64,000 nucleotides of DNA from Deinococcus aetherius (GTDB taxonomy: Bacteria; Deinococcota; Deinococci; Deinococcales; Deinococcaceae). The notes beneath the pieces are model-generated. The model searched no databases. It saw only the letters and a list, made by a program, of their open reading frames with translations, and was not told the origin of the DNA. The stretch lies in contig NZ_AP026560.1 in assembly GCF_025997855.1 (NCBI RefSeq), positions 1 through 64,000 of the forward strand. The letters run 5' to 3'. Each line of letters begins with the position of its first letter. Position 1 is the first letter of the stretch. This document shows, in pieces, positions 13,626-22,072 of the stretch. The position numbers and the translations under genes are program-made.

Positions 13626-14812
13626 GCGTGTTCTCCTTGCAGGATTCGGGCCGTCTCCCGCGCGATCATCAGTTCCTCGTTGGTGTTCACGACGAGGGCG
13701 GGGGTGCTCTGCGGCGTGGTGATGAAGCCGGCCTGCCCGCGCACCGCTTGAGCGTTCGCCGCCTTGTCCACCTCGAAACCCAGGACGCCGAGCCGCCCGA
13801 GGGTCGCCGCACGCACGCCCGCGCTGTTCTCGCCGATGCCGCCCGTGAAGACCAGACCGTCCAGACGCCCGAGCGCGACGCTCATGCCCGCAATCGTCTT
13901 TGCCAGGCGGTACACGAACACGTCCACGGCGAGCCGCGCGCCCGCGTGCCCGCGCGAGGCGGCCTCCTCCAGCTCGCGCATATCGTTCGTGAGGTTGGAT
14001 AAGCCCAGCAGCCCGCTCTCCTTGTTCAGCGCCGCCGTGATCTCCCCCAGACTCAGGCCGGCCTGCCGGGCGAGGAAGTCGTGCAGGCCGGGGTCCACGT
14101 CCCCGCTGCGGGTGCCCATCACGACGCCCTCCAGCGGGGTGAGGCCCATGCTGGTGTCCACGCTGCGCCCGCCCCGCACGGCGGTCACGCTGCACCCGTT
14201 GCCGAGGTGGGCGGTGACGAGGTTCACGTCCGAGAGGTCACGGCCCAGCATCCGCGCCGCCTCGCCCGAAACAAAGGCGTGGCTGGTGCCGTGGAAGCCG
14301 TAACGACGGACACCGTGCTGGGTGTACCACGCCTCCGGCACGGCGTAGCGGTAGGCGACCTCGGGGATGGTCTGGTGGAAGGCCGTGTCGAACACCGCGA
14401 CGTGGGGAAGATCGGGAAAGGCCTCGCGCGCCGCCTCGATGCCCGCCAGGTTGGCCGGGTTGTGCAGCGGCGCGAGGGGCACGCAGGCGCGAATGGCCTC
14501 CAAGACCTCCGGCGTGACGAGGGCCGGGGCGCTGAACCGCTCGCCGCCGTGGACGACCCGGTGCCCGACCGCGCCCACGTCCCCCCGCACGCCCAGCGCG
14601 CCCAGTTCGGAGAGCAGGACCCCGAAGGCCTCCGGGTAGGAGCCGCCGGGGAGAGGGTGGGTCACGCGCTCGCCCCCCCGGTCCACCCGCACCGACGCGG
14701 CCCCCGACCCCAGCCGCTCGGCGAGGCCCGAGAGCCGCACCTCGCCTGAGGTGGGGTCGAGGAGGGCGAACTTGACGCTGCTCGACCCGCAGTTGAGAAC
14801 CAAGGTCCACAT
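13622..14812 (-). CDS. ackA: Acetate kinase
   Basis: Acetate kinase interconverts acetyl phosphate and acetate with ATP formation. The 396-residue product begins MWTLVLNCGSSSVKFALLD and contains VVHGGERFSAP, the AVFDTAFHQTIPEVAYRYAVP substrate segment, RRYGFHGTSH, and VFTGGIGENSAGVR near the C-terminus. The frame extends six codons upstream to a GTG, but the ATG matches the family start. It is followed by pta with a 4-nt overlap, forming the standard two-gene acetate pathway. Confidence 0.96.
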
Positions 14813-14909
14813 GGGGGCATTCTCACCCACCCGGGAGGCGATTCAGGAGGAGATCACCCGGGCTCCGGGACCCCGAGGTTGAGGGAAGGTTAGGACTTGT
14901 CGCCCCTCC

Positions 14910-15356
14910 TCAGCGCGCCCGCACCGCCCGACGCACCTCCGGCTCACCCGCGACGTGCTCCAGGCGCAGGATGAGCGCGTCCGGGTAGTCGGCGTACAGC
15001 CCCTCACCCCACTCGATCACGCTCAGTCGGCTCCCATTGATCAGGTCTTCGAGGTCCATCTCGTAGAGTTCCCCGGGGTCGCGCACCCGGTAGGCGTCCA
15101 CGTGGAGCACCCGGCCCCGGGGCGTCGGGTAGGGGTGCATCAGGGCGTAGGTCGGGCTGGTCACCGGGTCGGTGAAGCCCAGCGCCGCCACCAGCCCACC
15201 CGTCAGGGTGGTCTTGCCCGCCCCCAGCTCACCCTCCAGGAAGAGCACCGCGCCGGGGGGCAGGGCGCGGGCGAGCGCGGCGCCAAGGGCGCGTTGTTCC
15301 TCGGCACCGCGCAGGAGACGCACCTCGCCGGGCCGCAGGGGAAGGGGAGAGGTCAC
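14910..15356 (-). CDS. tsaE: tRNA threonylcarbamoyladenosine biosynthesis protein TsaE
   Basis: TsaE is the ATPase that supports TsaB/TsaD in making t6A37 of tRNA. The 148-residue product has the P-loop GELGAGKTTL (about residues 42-51), VTSPTYALMHPY, HVDAYRV and a Walker B-like VIEWGEGL, all typical of the family. It lies 97 bp upstream of ackA and 33 bp downstream of the helical-protein gene, so it may be co-transcribed with either. Confidence 0.94.
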   Translation of the reverse strand: MTSPLPLRPGEVRLLRGAEEQRALGAALARALPPGAVLFLEGELGAGKTTLTGGLVAALGFTDPVTSPTYALMHPYPTPRGRVLHVDAYRVRDPGELYEMDLEDLINGSRLSVIEWGEGLYADYPDALILRLEHVAGEPEVRRAVRAR

Positions 15357-15389
15357 GCCCCCGAGTAAAGCAGACGGGCGGGGGGAGGT

Positions 15390-17303
15390 TCAGCCGTGCG
15401 TGCCCGTCGGCCAGGCCCCGGCCCGGCGGTCGAGGGCCGCCGCGTCCTGGCCGCGCGCTAACCGCCAGGAGCCGTTGGGCAGACGGACACACGCCCACAC
15501 GCCCCGGTCGTCCTCGAACTGCGCCTGCCGGAGGCCGAGGAAGGCGGCCTGGGCGAGCAGGGCCGCGATGCCCTGGGCGGTCGGGTCGTGGGGACCGTCC
15601 TTGAGCAGGCCGTCCTGGGCGGTCCAGGTCTCCCCGACGGCCTCGGCGCTGGGGGCTGGTGACTGGCGACCGGGCGCCTCCTGGGGTGTCTCGCCCCCCA
15701 GCGCCCCCAGGTCGAACACCCCCAGAAGGTCGCTCAGGGCGTCCGCGCCGAAGGTCGCCGTGACCTCCTGGGCGGCGCGGTACTCGGCGTGGGCCTCGTG
15801 GAGCAGGGCTTCCGCCTCCTCCAGGGTCTGGGCGTAGCGCCCCCGGGCGTCTTGCGACATCGGCCCCAGGCGGCGCTGGGCGCGCAGGGTGTCGGCCAGC
15901 CGCCCGAGGCGCTGGGTGGTCTCGCCCGCCAGCCCGCGCACGGTGTCGTACTCGCGGATCACAAAGTCGGCGCGGGCGTCGAAATCCTCGCGCTGGCGGG
16001 CAGCCTCGCCCATGCGGCGCTCCAGGATGGCCCACAGCGGCGCGGCGTCCACCACCGCGCCCCGGCCCAGCGCCTCGCGGGCGGCGGCGAGCCCCGGGGC
16101 GAGGTCGGCGGCGGCTCCCGGCACGTCCCGGGCGGCGCGCTCGACCTCGGCGAGTTCGCGCTGAGCCGCGAGGACGTGCCCGGCGTCCCCGGGTGTGGCC
16201 TCCAGCGCCCCCAGGGTGGCGTTCAGGTCGCGCAGCTCGTCGCCCGCCAGCCCGCCCCCGCTCAGGGTGAGCCGGGCCACATCGAGCGCCACCCGCGCCT
16301 CGCGCAGGGCGGGGCTCTCGGGAAGGGCGGCCAGGCGGGCTTCGATGCGGGCAAGTTCGGCGGTCTGAACCCCGTGGGCCTCGTCGCGGGCGGCCTCCAG
16401 GTCGGTGCGCCAGGCCAGGGCGGCCTCTGCGCCCAGCGACCCGGCCCCGTGCGCCTCGCGCAGGGCCGCGCCCCGCTCCTCCAGGTCCGGGCGGGCGCGC
16501 AGCAGCGCCGCGAACTCGCGGGTCAGGTCGGCGAGGAGTCTCCCGGCGTGCTCCTGTTCGAGGGCGAGAACCCGGGCCCGGGCGTCCGGGTCGGGGGCGA
16601 CGGGAGCACCCTGCGGGGTCACGGGTTGAACCAGGGACGATTCGAGCAGCTTGCGCAGGTTGAAGGTGATCGTGCGGGCGCGCTCGACCTCAGCGGGGAG
16701 GAGGGTGCCCTGACGCTGGGCCTCGTCGATCTGCCCGATCAGGTTGTCGAGGCGGCGCACGTCCTTGCCGCCCATGCCCTGCACCCGCGCGAAGGCGGCG
16801 CGCAGCTCCGCGAGGTCCTGGGCCTGGGTGACGAGCCCCTCCTCCAGACGGCGCTCCATCAGCCCGATCAGGTCCTGCCCCTCGCGGACGAGGGCCGTCA
16901 CGTCGCGTCCGGCGTCCTCCTCCTGGCGGGCCACCCCCAGCACCCCGCGCAGCCGCTGGGTCTCCGGCCAGTCGAAATACAGGGAAAAGCGCCGCACGCC
17001 CTCCTCCAGGGCCGTCAGGTTGCTGCCGGGCAGGGGCGGGGGGGCGCCCTCACTCGCCGCCCTGTGCAGCTCGGCGATCACGTCCGACACCCGCCGCTTG
17101 GCGAGGGGCGCGGGCACGCTGAGCTGAAGGCGCTTGAACACCTCGCGCTTGAGGATGTCCTCCAGGGCGGCGGCGTCGAGCCCCGCCGGGGTCAGCCCCC
17201 GGGCCTGCGCCGCCTCCCCGACGATGCGTTCGAGCGCGCGGGGCGAGACGAGGTCGCCGAGCAGCCGCGCGGGCAGGCGGGCGAGGCCGGTATCGACGGT
17301 CAC
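15390..17303 (-). CDS. Unrecognised long helical protein sharing an N-terminal domain with the Roadblock protein
   Basis: I cannot assign a function. The 637-residue product is almost entirely predicted helix, rich in Ala, Glu, Arg and Leu (about residues 120-520), with a short Pro/Ala-rich stretch (about 535-560) and a compact C-terminal piece containing GVWACVRLPNGSWRLARG. Residues 7-80 align without gaps to the N-terminus of the Roadblock protein at 18933-19658; both have VSxRAxE, GLxPxG and RL-x4-P at equal spacing. No signal peptide or membrane segment is present. GTG 17303 follows CGGAGG. It is the third gene of a minus-strand operon. Confidence 0.8.
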   Translation of the reverse strand: MTVDTGLARLPARLLGDLVSPRALERIVGEAAQARGLTPAGLDAAALEDILKREVFKRLQLSVPAPLAKRRVSDVIAELHRAASEGAPPPLPGSNLTALEEGVRRFSLYFDWPETQRLRGVLGVARQEEDAGRDVTALVREGQDLIGLMERRLEEGLVTQAQDLAELRAAFARVQGMGGKDVRRLDNLIGQIDEAQRQGTLLPAEVERARTITFNLRKLLESSLVQPVTPQGAPVAPDPDARARVLALEQEHAGRLLADLTREFAALLRARPDLEERGAALREAHGAGSLGAEAALAWRTDLEAARDEAHGVQTAELARIEARLAALPESPALREARVALDVARLTLSGGGLAGDELRDLNATLGALEATPGDAGHVLAAQRELAEVERAARDVPGAAADLAPGLAAAREALGRGAVVDAAPLWAILERRMGEAARQREDFDARADFVIREYDTVRGLAGETTQRLGRLADTLRAQRRLGPMSQDARGRYAQTLEEAEALLHEAHAEYRAAQEVTATFGADALSDLLGVFDLGALGGETPQEAPGRQSPAPSAEAVGETWTAQDGLLKDGPHDPTAQGIAALLAQAAFLGLRQAQFEDDRGVWACVRLPNGSWRLARGQDAAALDRRAGAWPTGTHG

Positions 17304-17346
17304 GTGCGGCCTCCGCGTTCAGTTGGGGCAGGCTGCGTGGCCCGGG

Positions 17347-18936
17347 TCATGTGGGCTCCTCGTCCCAGTCGAGCCCCTGGGACAGGGCGGGGCGGGGCGC
17401 CGACGGGCCGCCGAGCAACCCGAACTGCACGCACAGCCCCCGGAAGCCGAAGGCGGTCAGCCCGAGGCCGAGTGCGGCCGTCAGCGCCCAGAGCGGCACC
17501 CCGTACGCGCCCTGCGACAGGGTGAGGGTGCTCGCGTGCGCGAGGAGCGGGACCCCCAGGCGGTCACCCAGCCAGCCCAGGAATCCGAAGACGCCCTCCA
17601 GGAAGACGGGCAGCAGCAGCAGCACGAGGCCCGCCGAGATCGCCCGCCAGGAAGGGTTGCGCCCTCCGAAGGCGAGGTTGAGGAGGTACAGCGGCACGAG
17701 GGCCAGGAGCGCCAGCCCCAGGAACACGGCGGCCCGCAGCCCCCCGCCGAAGGAGCGCGAGACGCCCGCCGAGGCCGCGTCGAGACGGCTGGGGCGTTCC
17801 CCGGCGGCCTCGCGCTCCAGCACGCCCAGCCCGGCGATCAGGGCCTGCACGTCCGCCGGGCGCGGGGAGCGCCGGTCTCCCGCTGCGGCGAGGCGCTCTA
17901 AGAACTCGTCGTAACCGCCCGCCTTCCGCAGGGCGCCCGGGGCGGCGGAGAGAGCCTTGTGCGCGCGTGCCAGCGCCGCCCTCACCCCCTCGCCGTCCCC
18001 GTGCCCGGCGGCCGTGAGCGCCCGGCCGAGGGCCGCGTAGGCGCCGTCCACCCCGCTCGCCCGGGTGGGAGTGCCCTGGGCCGGGGGGCGGGCGACCGTT
18101 CGGGCGGGTTGGGATGCTGGGGAGGAGGCCGGGGGCTTCGCCTGGACCTGGGTGGTGGGCTGGGCCGCCTGGGTCGTCATGCGGGGAGGGGTGGCGAGCG
18201 TGGAGTTCAGCGTCGCCGCCCCCCGGCGCAGCGACCCGAGCGAGGCGGTGAGGCCCGCCGTGTCGCCCGCCGTCAGTTGCCGCAGGGCCTCGTCGAACCC
18301 GGCGACCTGCAACCCTCCCGGAGTCCCGGCGTCCTGCACGACGGTGAACCAGCTCGCCGCCCGGGCGAGGTCGAGGTAGGCGGCGGGGCTGCGCTGGGCG
18401 CGGGTGGCCTTCAGGGCCGCGCTCACCTTGGCCGCCGCCGCCCGCTGGAGGCGCCAGGCGACCCGCTCCGGGTGCCCCGCCCCGGCGTCCCGGGCGAGCG
18501 CGGCGCCCGCCGTCTCGCCCAGCCCGAACTCGCGCCCGAGGAGGCGCACGGCCTCGGCGCCGTTTCCGGGCGTGCCCGCGAGGAGGGTCAGGGTCTGGTC
18601 GTAGAGGGCCTTGCGCATCAGGCCACGGGCGAGGAGCACCTGGGCCTGCAACTCGGCGGGCGTGCGGGCCAGGGCGCCCCGGGCGTGGCCCAGGGTGTCT
18701 TTCAGGCCGCCCGCGAGCTGCGGATTGCGCAGGGTGGGCGCGAGCCCCGCGTAGGCGGTCTCGGCGCGGTCGAGCTGGACCAGGGCGCGCTCGGCGCTGG
18801 CGGGACGCGCCCTTGAAGCGGCCTCCAGGCTGCCCGCGAGGGCGCGGTAGGCCCCGAGGTCCTGCGCGCCCGCCGCCCCCGACGCGAGGGCGGCGGCCAG
18901 GGCCAGGGTTCCGGCGACGTGGTGAAAACGGTTCAT
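17347..18936 (-). CDS. Exported membrane-anchored protein of unknown function
   Basis: The 529-residue product starts with a signal peptide (NRFHHVAGTLALAAALASGAAGAQ). A long Ala-rich helical region follows (about 30-280), with a low-complexity Thr/Gln/Pro/Ala linker (about 270-320), then a second helical block and three hydrophobic segments near the C-terminus (around VFLGLALLALVPLYLLNL, AGLVLLLLPVFLEGVFGFLG and LWALTAALGLGLTAFGF), ending in an acidic tail. The bulk would lie outside the cytoplasmic membrane. Start ATG 18936 overlaps the Roadblock gene stop as ATGA. No family was recognised. Confidence 0.8.
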   Translation of the reverse strand: MNRFHHVAGTLALAAALASGAAGAQDLGAYRALAGSLEAASRARPASAERALVQLDRAETAYAGLAPTLRNPQLAGGLKDTLGHARGALARTPAELQAQVLLARGLMRKALYDQTLTLLAGTPGNGAEAVRLLGREFGLGETAGAALARDAGAGHPERVAWRLQRAAAAKVSAALKATRAQRSPAAYLDLARAASWFTVVQDAGTPGGLQVAGFDEALRQLTAGDTAGLTASLGSLRRGAATLNSTLATPPRMTTQAAQPTTQVQAKPPASSPASQPARTVARPPAQGTPTRASGVDGAYAALGRALTAAGHGDGEGVRAALARAHKALSAAPGALRKAGGYDEFLERLAAAGDRRSPRPADVQALIAGLGVLEREAAGERPSRLDAASAGVSRSFGGGLRAAVFLGLALLALVPLYLLNLAFGGRNPSWRAISAGLVLLLLPVFLEGVFGFLGWLGDRLGVPLLAHASTLTLSQGAYGVPLWALTAALGLGLTAFGFRGLCVQFGLLGGPSAPRPALSQGLDWDEEPT

Positions 18937-19658
18937 GGGGCCTCCCGCAGGAGCTGCAACTCGGCGAGCAGCCGCCCGACATTGACCTGCGGCCCGGCCA
19001 CGACCGCCACGCAAAATGCGCCGAGGGGCCGCATGCAGACCGTTCGCCCGCCCAGGTCGGCGGACATCAGCCGCAGGGCGCGTCTCTGGAACAGCAGGGC
19101 GGTCGCGGCGATCACGCTCCCCAGGTTCGCCGCGCCGGAGAGGGAACGCTCGCGCAGCACCTCGCCCGTCGCGCGGCACACGAGCACGCCCTGCACGCCC
19201 GCCATTCGGCCCAGGTGGGCGATCAGGGCGTCCTGGTCGCCGGGGTTGCCCAGCGCGTAGACCCGCTCGCCGGGCACGACCGTGTGGTCGGGATCGTCGA
19301 ACTCGAAGTCGTCGGCCCCCAGGAGCGGGCCGTCGTCCCAACTGCCGGTCTCGGCGCCCAGCGTCTCGTCCCAGGCGGCCACGGGCGCCTCCACGCCGGG
19401 GGTGGCCTCCCCGGCGGGCGGCCCGGCGAGCTGCCGGGCGAGCGCCCCCAGTTCAGCGCGGGCCTGGGCGGCGGGCAGGACGCTGGAGAGCCGCCCGAGC
19501 AGCGGGCCTTCGAGCACGCGCCCCATGTCCCGGGCGCTCACGCCCTCGGGAGCGAGGCCCTGCTCGCGCAGCGCGGCCCGCAGCATCGTCTCGGCGGCCC
19601 GTTCGGACACGATGCCGGACAGGGTGCGCACGGTCAAGTTGTACACGGCATTCGTCAT
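18933..19658 (-). CDS. Roadblock/LC7-domain protein with a distinctive N-terminal domain
   Basis: Roadblock/LC7 proteins bind and regulate small Ras-like GTPases such as MglA. The C-terminal half of this 241-residue product (about 140-241) has the Roadblock pattern: GRMAGVQGVLVCRATGEVL, a central helix, and MRPLGAFCVAVVAGPQVNVGRLLAEL. Residues 1-75 form a separate helical domain shared with the helical protein two genes downstream. An acidic linker (DDFEFDDPDHT) joins the halves. ATG 19658 begins the operon. No GTPase gene lies nearby, so a partner would be encoded elsewhere. Confidence 0.8.
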   Translation of the reverse strand: MTNAVYNLTVRTLSGIVSERAAETMLRAALREQGLAPEGVSARDMGRVLEGPLLGRLSSVLPAAQARAELGALARQLAGPPAGEATPGVEAPVAAWDETLGAETGSWDDGPLLGADDFEFDDPDHTVVPGERVYALGNPGDQDALIAHLGRMAGVQGVLVCRATGEVLRERSLSGAANLGSVIAATALLFQRRALRLMSADLGGRTVCMRPLGAFCVAVVAGPQVNVGRLLAELQLLREAP

Positions 19659-19763
19659 GGCAGACCTGGGAGCAGTGTAGGAAGCGACCGCTTACACTTT
19701 TCTCTCACTGGGCCTCTCTCACCGTGCCCGGAGGAGCCGCACGCTCCCGGTACACTGCGACGC

Positions 19764-20159
19764 ATGCCGCAGATCGAGTACCGGGTGCGCGCTCAGCCCG
19801 ACTTTCCTGCCCTCGGGGAGTTGCGCCGGGCCGCGTGGGGCGAGTCCGACGACGGGGGCGCCTGGCCCGCCGTTCTCGCCCGCAGCCTGACCTGGGTGAC
19901 GGCGCACGACGGGAAGCGCCTCGTCGGCTTCGTGAACGTCGCCTGGGACGGGGGCGCACACGCCTTCCTCCTCGACACCACCGTTCACCCGGAGGTGGGG
20001 CGGCGGGGAATAGGGACGCGGCTCGTCAGGATGGCGGCGGACGCGGCGCGGGCAGGCGGGGCACATTGGCTTCACGTGGACTTCGGGCCTCACCTGGCGG
20101 CCTTCTACGCGGGCTGCGGGTTCCGGCCCACGGCGGCGGGCCTGTGGCGGCTAAGGTAA
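19764..20159 (+). CDS. GNAT-family N-acetyltransferase
   Basis: The 131-residue product has the GNAT acetyl-CoA-binding motif in VHPEVGRRGIGTRLVRMAADAARAGG, followed by HVDFGPHLAAFYAGCGF. The substrate is unknown. ATG 19764 lies 7 nt after TACACT (19751-19756) with no ribosome-binding site, so the mRNA is probably leaderless. It is followed by menG, which has its own similarly placed -10 box. Confidence 0.88.
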   Translation: MPQIEYRVRAQPDFPALGELRRAAWGESDDGGAWPAVLARSLTWVTAHDGKRLVGFVNVAWDGGAHAFLLDTTVHPEVGRRGIGTRLVRMAADAARAGGAHWLHVDFGPHLAAFYAGCGFRPTAAGLWRLR

Positions 20160-20193
20160 CGCGTCCCGCCCTCGGCCACCTATCATCCCTGCC

Positions 20194-20940
20194 ATGACCT
20201 CTTCCACTTCCCCTGTGGGCGACCGGCACGGCGGGCCGCGCGACGGTGCCCGCGACAAGGGCCGCGAGGTACAGGCGATGTTTGCCTCCATCGCCCCCCG
20301 TTACGACCTGCTCAACCGCCTTCTCAGCCTCGGCGTGGACCGGGGCTGGCGGCGCGGGGCGGCCCGCGAGGCACTGGGCCTGAACCCCGCGCGCATCCTC
20401 GACGTGGCGACGGGCACGGCGGACTTCGCCCTGGAGCTGAGGGCCCGCGCCCCGGGAGTTGAGGTCGTGGGCAGCGACTTCGTGCCGCAGATGCTGGAGA
20501 TCGGGCGCGCGAAGGCGCGGGCGCGGGGGCTGGAACTCCGTCTGGAGGAGGGCGACGCCCTGAACCTCCCCTACCCGGACGGCAGCTTCGACGCGGTGAC
20601 CTGCGCTTTCGGCTTCCGCAACTTCGCCGACTACGCGCGCGGCCTCGCCGAGATGTGGCGGGTCCTCACCCCGGGAGGCCGCCTCGTCCTGCTGGAGTTT
20701 CCGCCGCCCCGCCCCGGCCTCTTCGGGTCTATCTTCCGCCTCTACTTCCGCTACGTCCTGCCGCGCATCGGGGCCCTCGTCAGCGGCAACGCGGGGGCGT
20801 ACACCTACCTCCCCGAGAGCGTGCTCGCCTTCCCCGAGCCAGAACGGTTGGCGTCTCTCATGCACGCCACCGGCTTCCGCACCCGCTACCGCCTGCTCAC
20901 CTTCGGCATCGCGGCCATCCACGTCGGGGACAAGGGGTAA
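20194..20940 (+). CDS. menG: Demethylmenaquinone methyltransferase
   Basis: This enzyme methylates demethylmenaquinone in the last step of menaquinone synthesis; Deinococcus uses menaquinone. The 248-residue product is of the UbiE/MenG family, with FASIAPRYDLLNRLLSLGVDRGWRR, the SAM motif ILDVATGTADFALEL, CAFGFRNFADYARGLAEMWRVLTPGGRLVLLEF and SGNAGAYTYLPESV. About 25 extra residues precede the family start. ATG 20194 lies 7 nt after TATCAT (20181-20186), again suggesting a leaderless mRNA. Confidence 0.94.
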   Translation: MTSSTSPVGDRHGGPRDGARDKGREVQAMFASIAPRYDLLNRLLSLGVDRGWRRGAAREALGLNPARILDVATGTADFALELRARAPGVEVVGSDFVPQMLEIGRAKARARGLELRLEEGDALNLPYPDGSFDAVTCAFGFRNFADYARGLAEMWRVLTPGGRLVLLEFPPPRPGLFGSIFRLYFRYVLPRIGALVSGNAGAYTYLPESVLAFPEPERLASLMHATGFRTRYRLLTFGIAAIHVGDKG

Positions 20941-21031
20941 ACGACTGAGGGCAGTTTGTCAGCTTCACCCACCGTGACGTACTGCCCATCACGCCGGAAG
21001 AGAGTTCTCCTCCCGGACTCGGTGCATAAGT

Positions 21032-21093
21032 TTGACAACGGCTGCATCCCGCGCTATTCTTTTTACATCACCGCCTGAGAGGCGGCTTTTTTA
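21032..21093 (+). repeat. Promoter-terminator mini-unit, copy 2
   Basis: TTGACA (21032-21037), a 17-bp spacer and TATTCT (21055-21060) are followed 10 nt later by the hairpin CCGCCTGAGAGGCGG (21071-21085) and a T6 run. The sequence is nearly identical to the reverse complement of 9118-9180, including the spacer words TGCAT and CGC. It lies between the convergent menG and glycosylase genes. Confidence 0.8.
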
Positions 21094-21117
21094 TTGACCT
21101 CACGCTTCCAGGGTGTC

Positions 21118-21705
21118 CTACCCGCTCCGCGCGGCGCGTCGGGCGTCCAGCAGCGCCAGCAGGGCCGTCCCCGCCTCCTCCCGCCGGGTGTGGAAGTTCT
21201 GGGGGCTGGGGTGCGGGCAGGCGAAGGTAGGCAGGCTGGACCCCACGTGAGGCCACGCCACCTGCGCGTGCCGCCCGACGAGGACCACGGCGCGCAGCTC
21301 CGGCAGCAGGGAGAGCACATGCCGGGTGAGTGGCGCGGCCTCGGCGTGGTGGGCGCGCACCGGGGCGACGACGCCTCCCGCGCTCATCTGCCAGGGCACG
21401 GCGTTCCACAGGGCGATCTGCTTTCGGGGTAAGCCTGACAAGTGCAGGAGGCAGGTCAGGTTCTCGGCGGTCGCATTGGGGTTGTCGAGCGAGACGAAGC
21501 CCGTGACACTCGCCGTCGGGCCGGGGGATTCGAGGAGCAGGAGGACCCGCGCCCCCACGCCCCCGTCCGCCGGATCGAAGGACGGGGTCCAGCGTTCGGC
21601 GCTGAGCCGATCCACCCAGGCGTTCAGGGAAGCGACGTGGGGGGCGAGGCGCTGGGCCACGCGAGCCTGCCGCACGTCAGGAAGGCCAAGGCTTCGGGTC
21701 TGCAC
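21118..21705 (-). CDS. Uracil-DNA glycosylase superfamily protein
   Basis: The 195-residue product shows superfamily landmarks: the catalytic-loop region LLLLESPGPTASVTGFVSLDNPNATAENL, ALWNAVPWQ, VVLVGRHAQVAW, and the C-terminal FACPHPSPQNF loop matching the HPS motif. No iron-sulfur cysteine set is visible. Its substrate range is unclear. It could remove uracil or other deaminated bases, which would fit a radiation-resistant organism, but this is inference. The start codon is GTG 21705. Confidence 0.82.
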   Translation of the reverse strand: MQTRSLGLPDVRQARVAQRLAPHVASLNAWVDRLSAERWTPSFDPADGGVGARVLLLLESPGPTASVTGFVSLDNPNATAENLTCLLHLSGLPRKQIALWNAVPWQMSAGGVVAPVRAHHAEAAPLTRHVLSLLPELRAVVLVGRHAQVAWPHVGSSLPTFACPHPSPQNFHTRREEAGTALLALLDARRAARSG

Positions 21706-21734
21706 AGAGCCCTTCTACCACCGGGCTGCATGAT

Positions 21735-21798
21735 TTGACTTGCCCTGCATCCCACGCTACCTTGTTCTTATCACCGCCCGGCGAGGCGGCTTTTTTAT
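21735..21798 (+). repeat. Promoter-terminator mini-unit, copy 3 (diverged)
   Basis: TTGACT (21735-21740), a 17-bp spacer containing TGCATCCCACGC, and TACCTT (21758-21763) precede a GC-rich hairpin with CCGCC (21774-21778) and GGCGG (21785-21789), then a T6 run (21791-21796). It matches copies 1 and 2 in layout and spacer sequence but has a weaker -10 box. It lies between two minus-strand genes. Confidence 0.75.
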
Positions 21799-21808
21799 TG
21801 CCCGCCCG

Positions 21809-22015
21809 TTACGCCGACCCGCCCCGGCCCTTGGCGGCCTTCCAGGTGCCGCCGTAACGGTATTCGGGGTTGTCCTGGGCCTCGGTGCGGCGGCAGGGCG
21901 GGCACAGGAAGACCCAGCCCTCCTCCTCGCGGCGCACCACCCGGTACATGACGGGCGACGGCTGGCCGCAACGGGCGCAGGCCTTCTCTCGCTGCCTGTG
22001 GAGTTCGGCGGCCAT
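21809..22015 (-). CDS. Small zinc-ribbon protein
   Basis: The 68-residue product has two CxxC pairs, CARC and CPPC, about 22 residues apart, a typical zinc ribbon. The rest is charged. No function is known to me. ATG 22015 lies 7 nt after TACACT (22028-22023), so the mRNA is likely leaderless, which supports this as a real gene. Confidence 0.75.
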   Translation of the reverse strand: MAAELHRQREKACARCGQPSPVMYRVVRREEEGWVFLCPPCRRTEAQDNPEYRYGGTWKAAKGRGGSA

Positions 22016-22072
22016 GGGGGCGAGTGTAGGGGGCAGCCCCCGCCCGCCCGTGAGCCCCGGCTTTCGGTCTTG

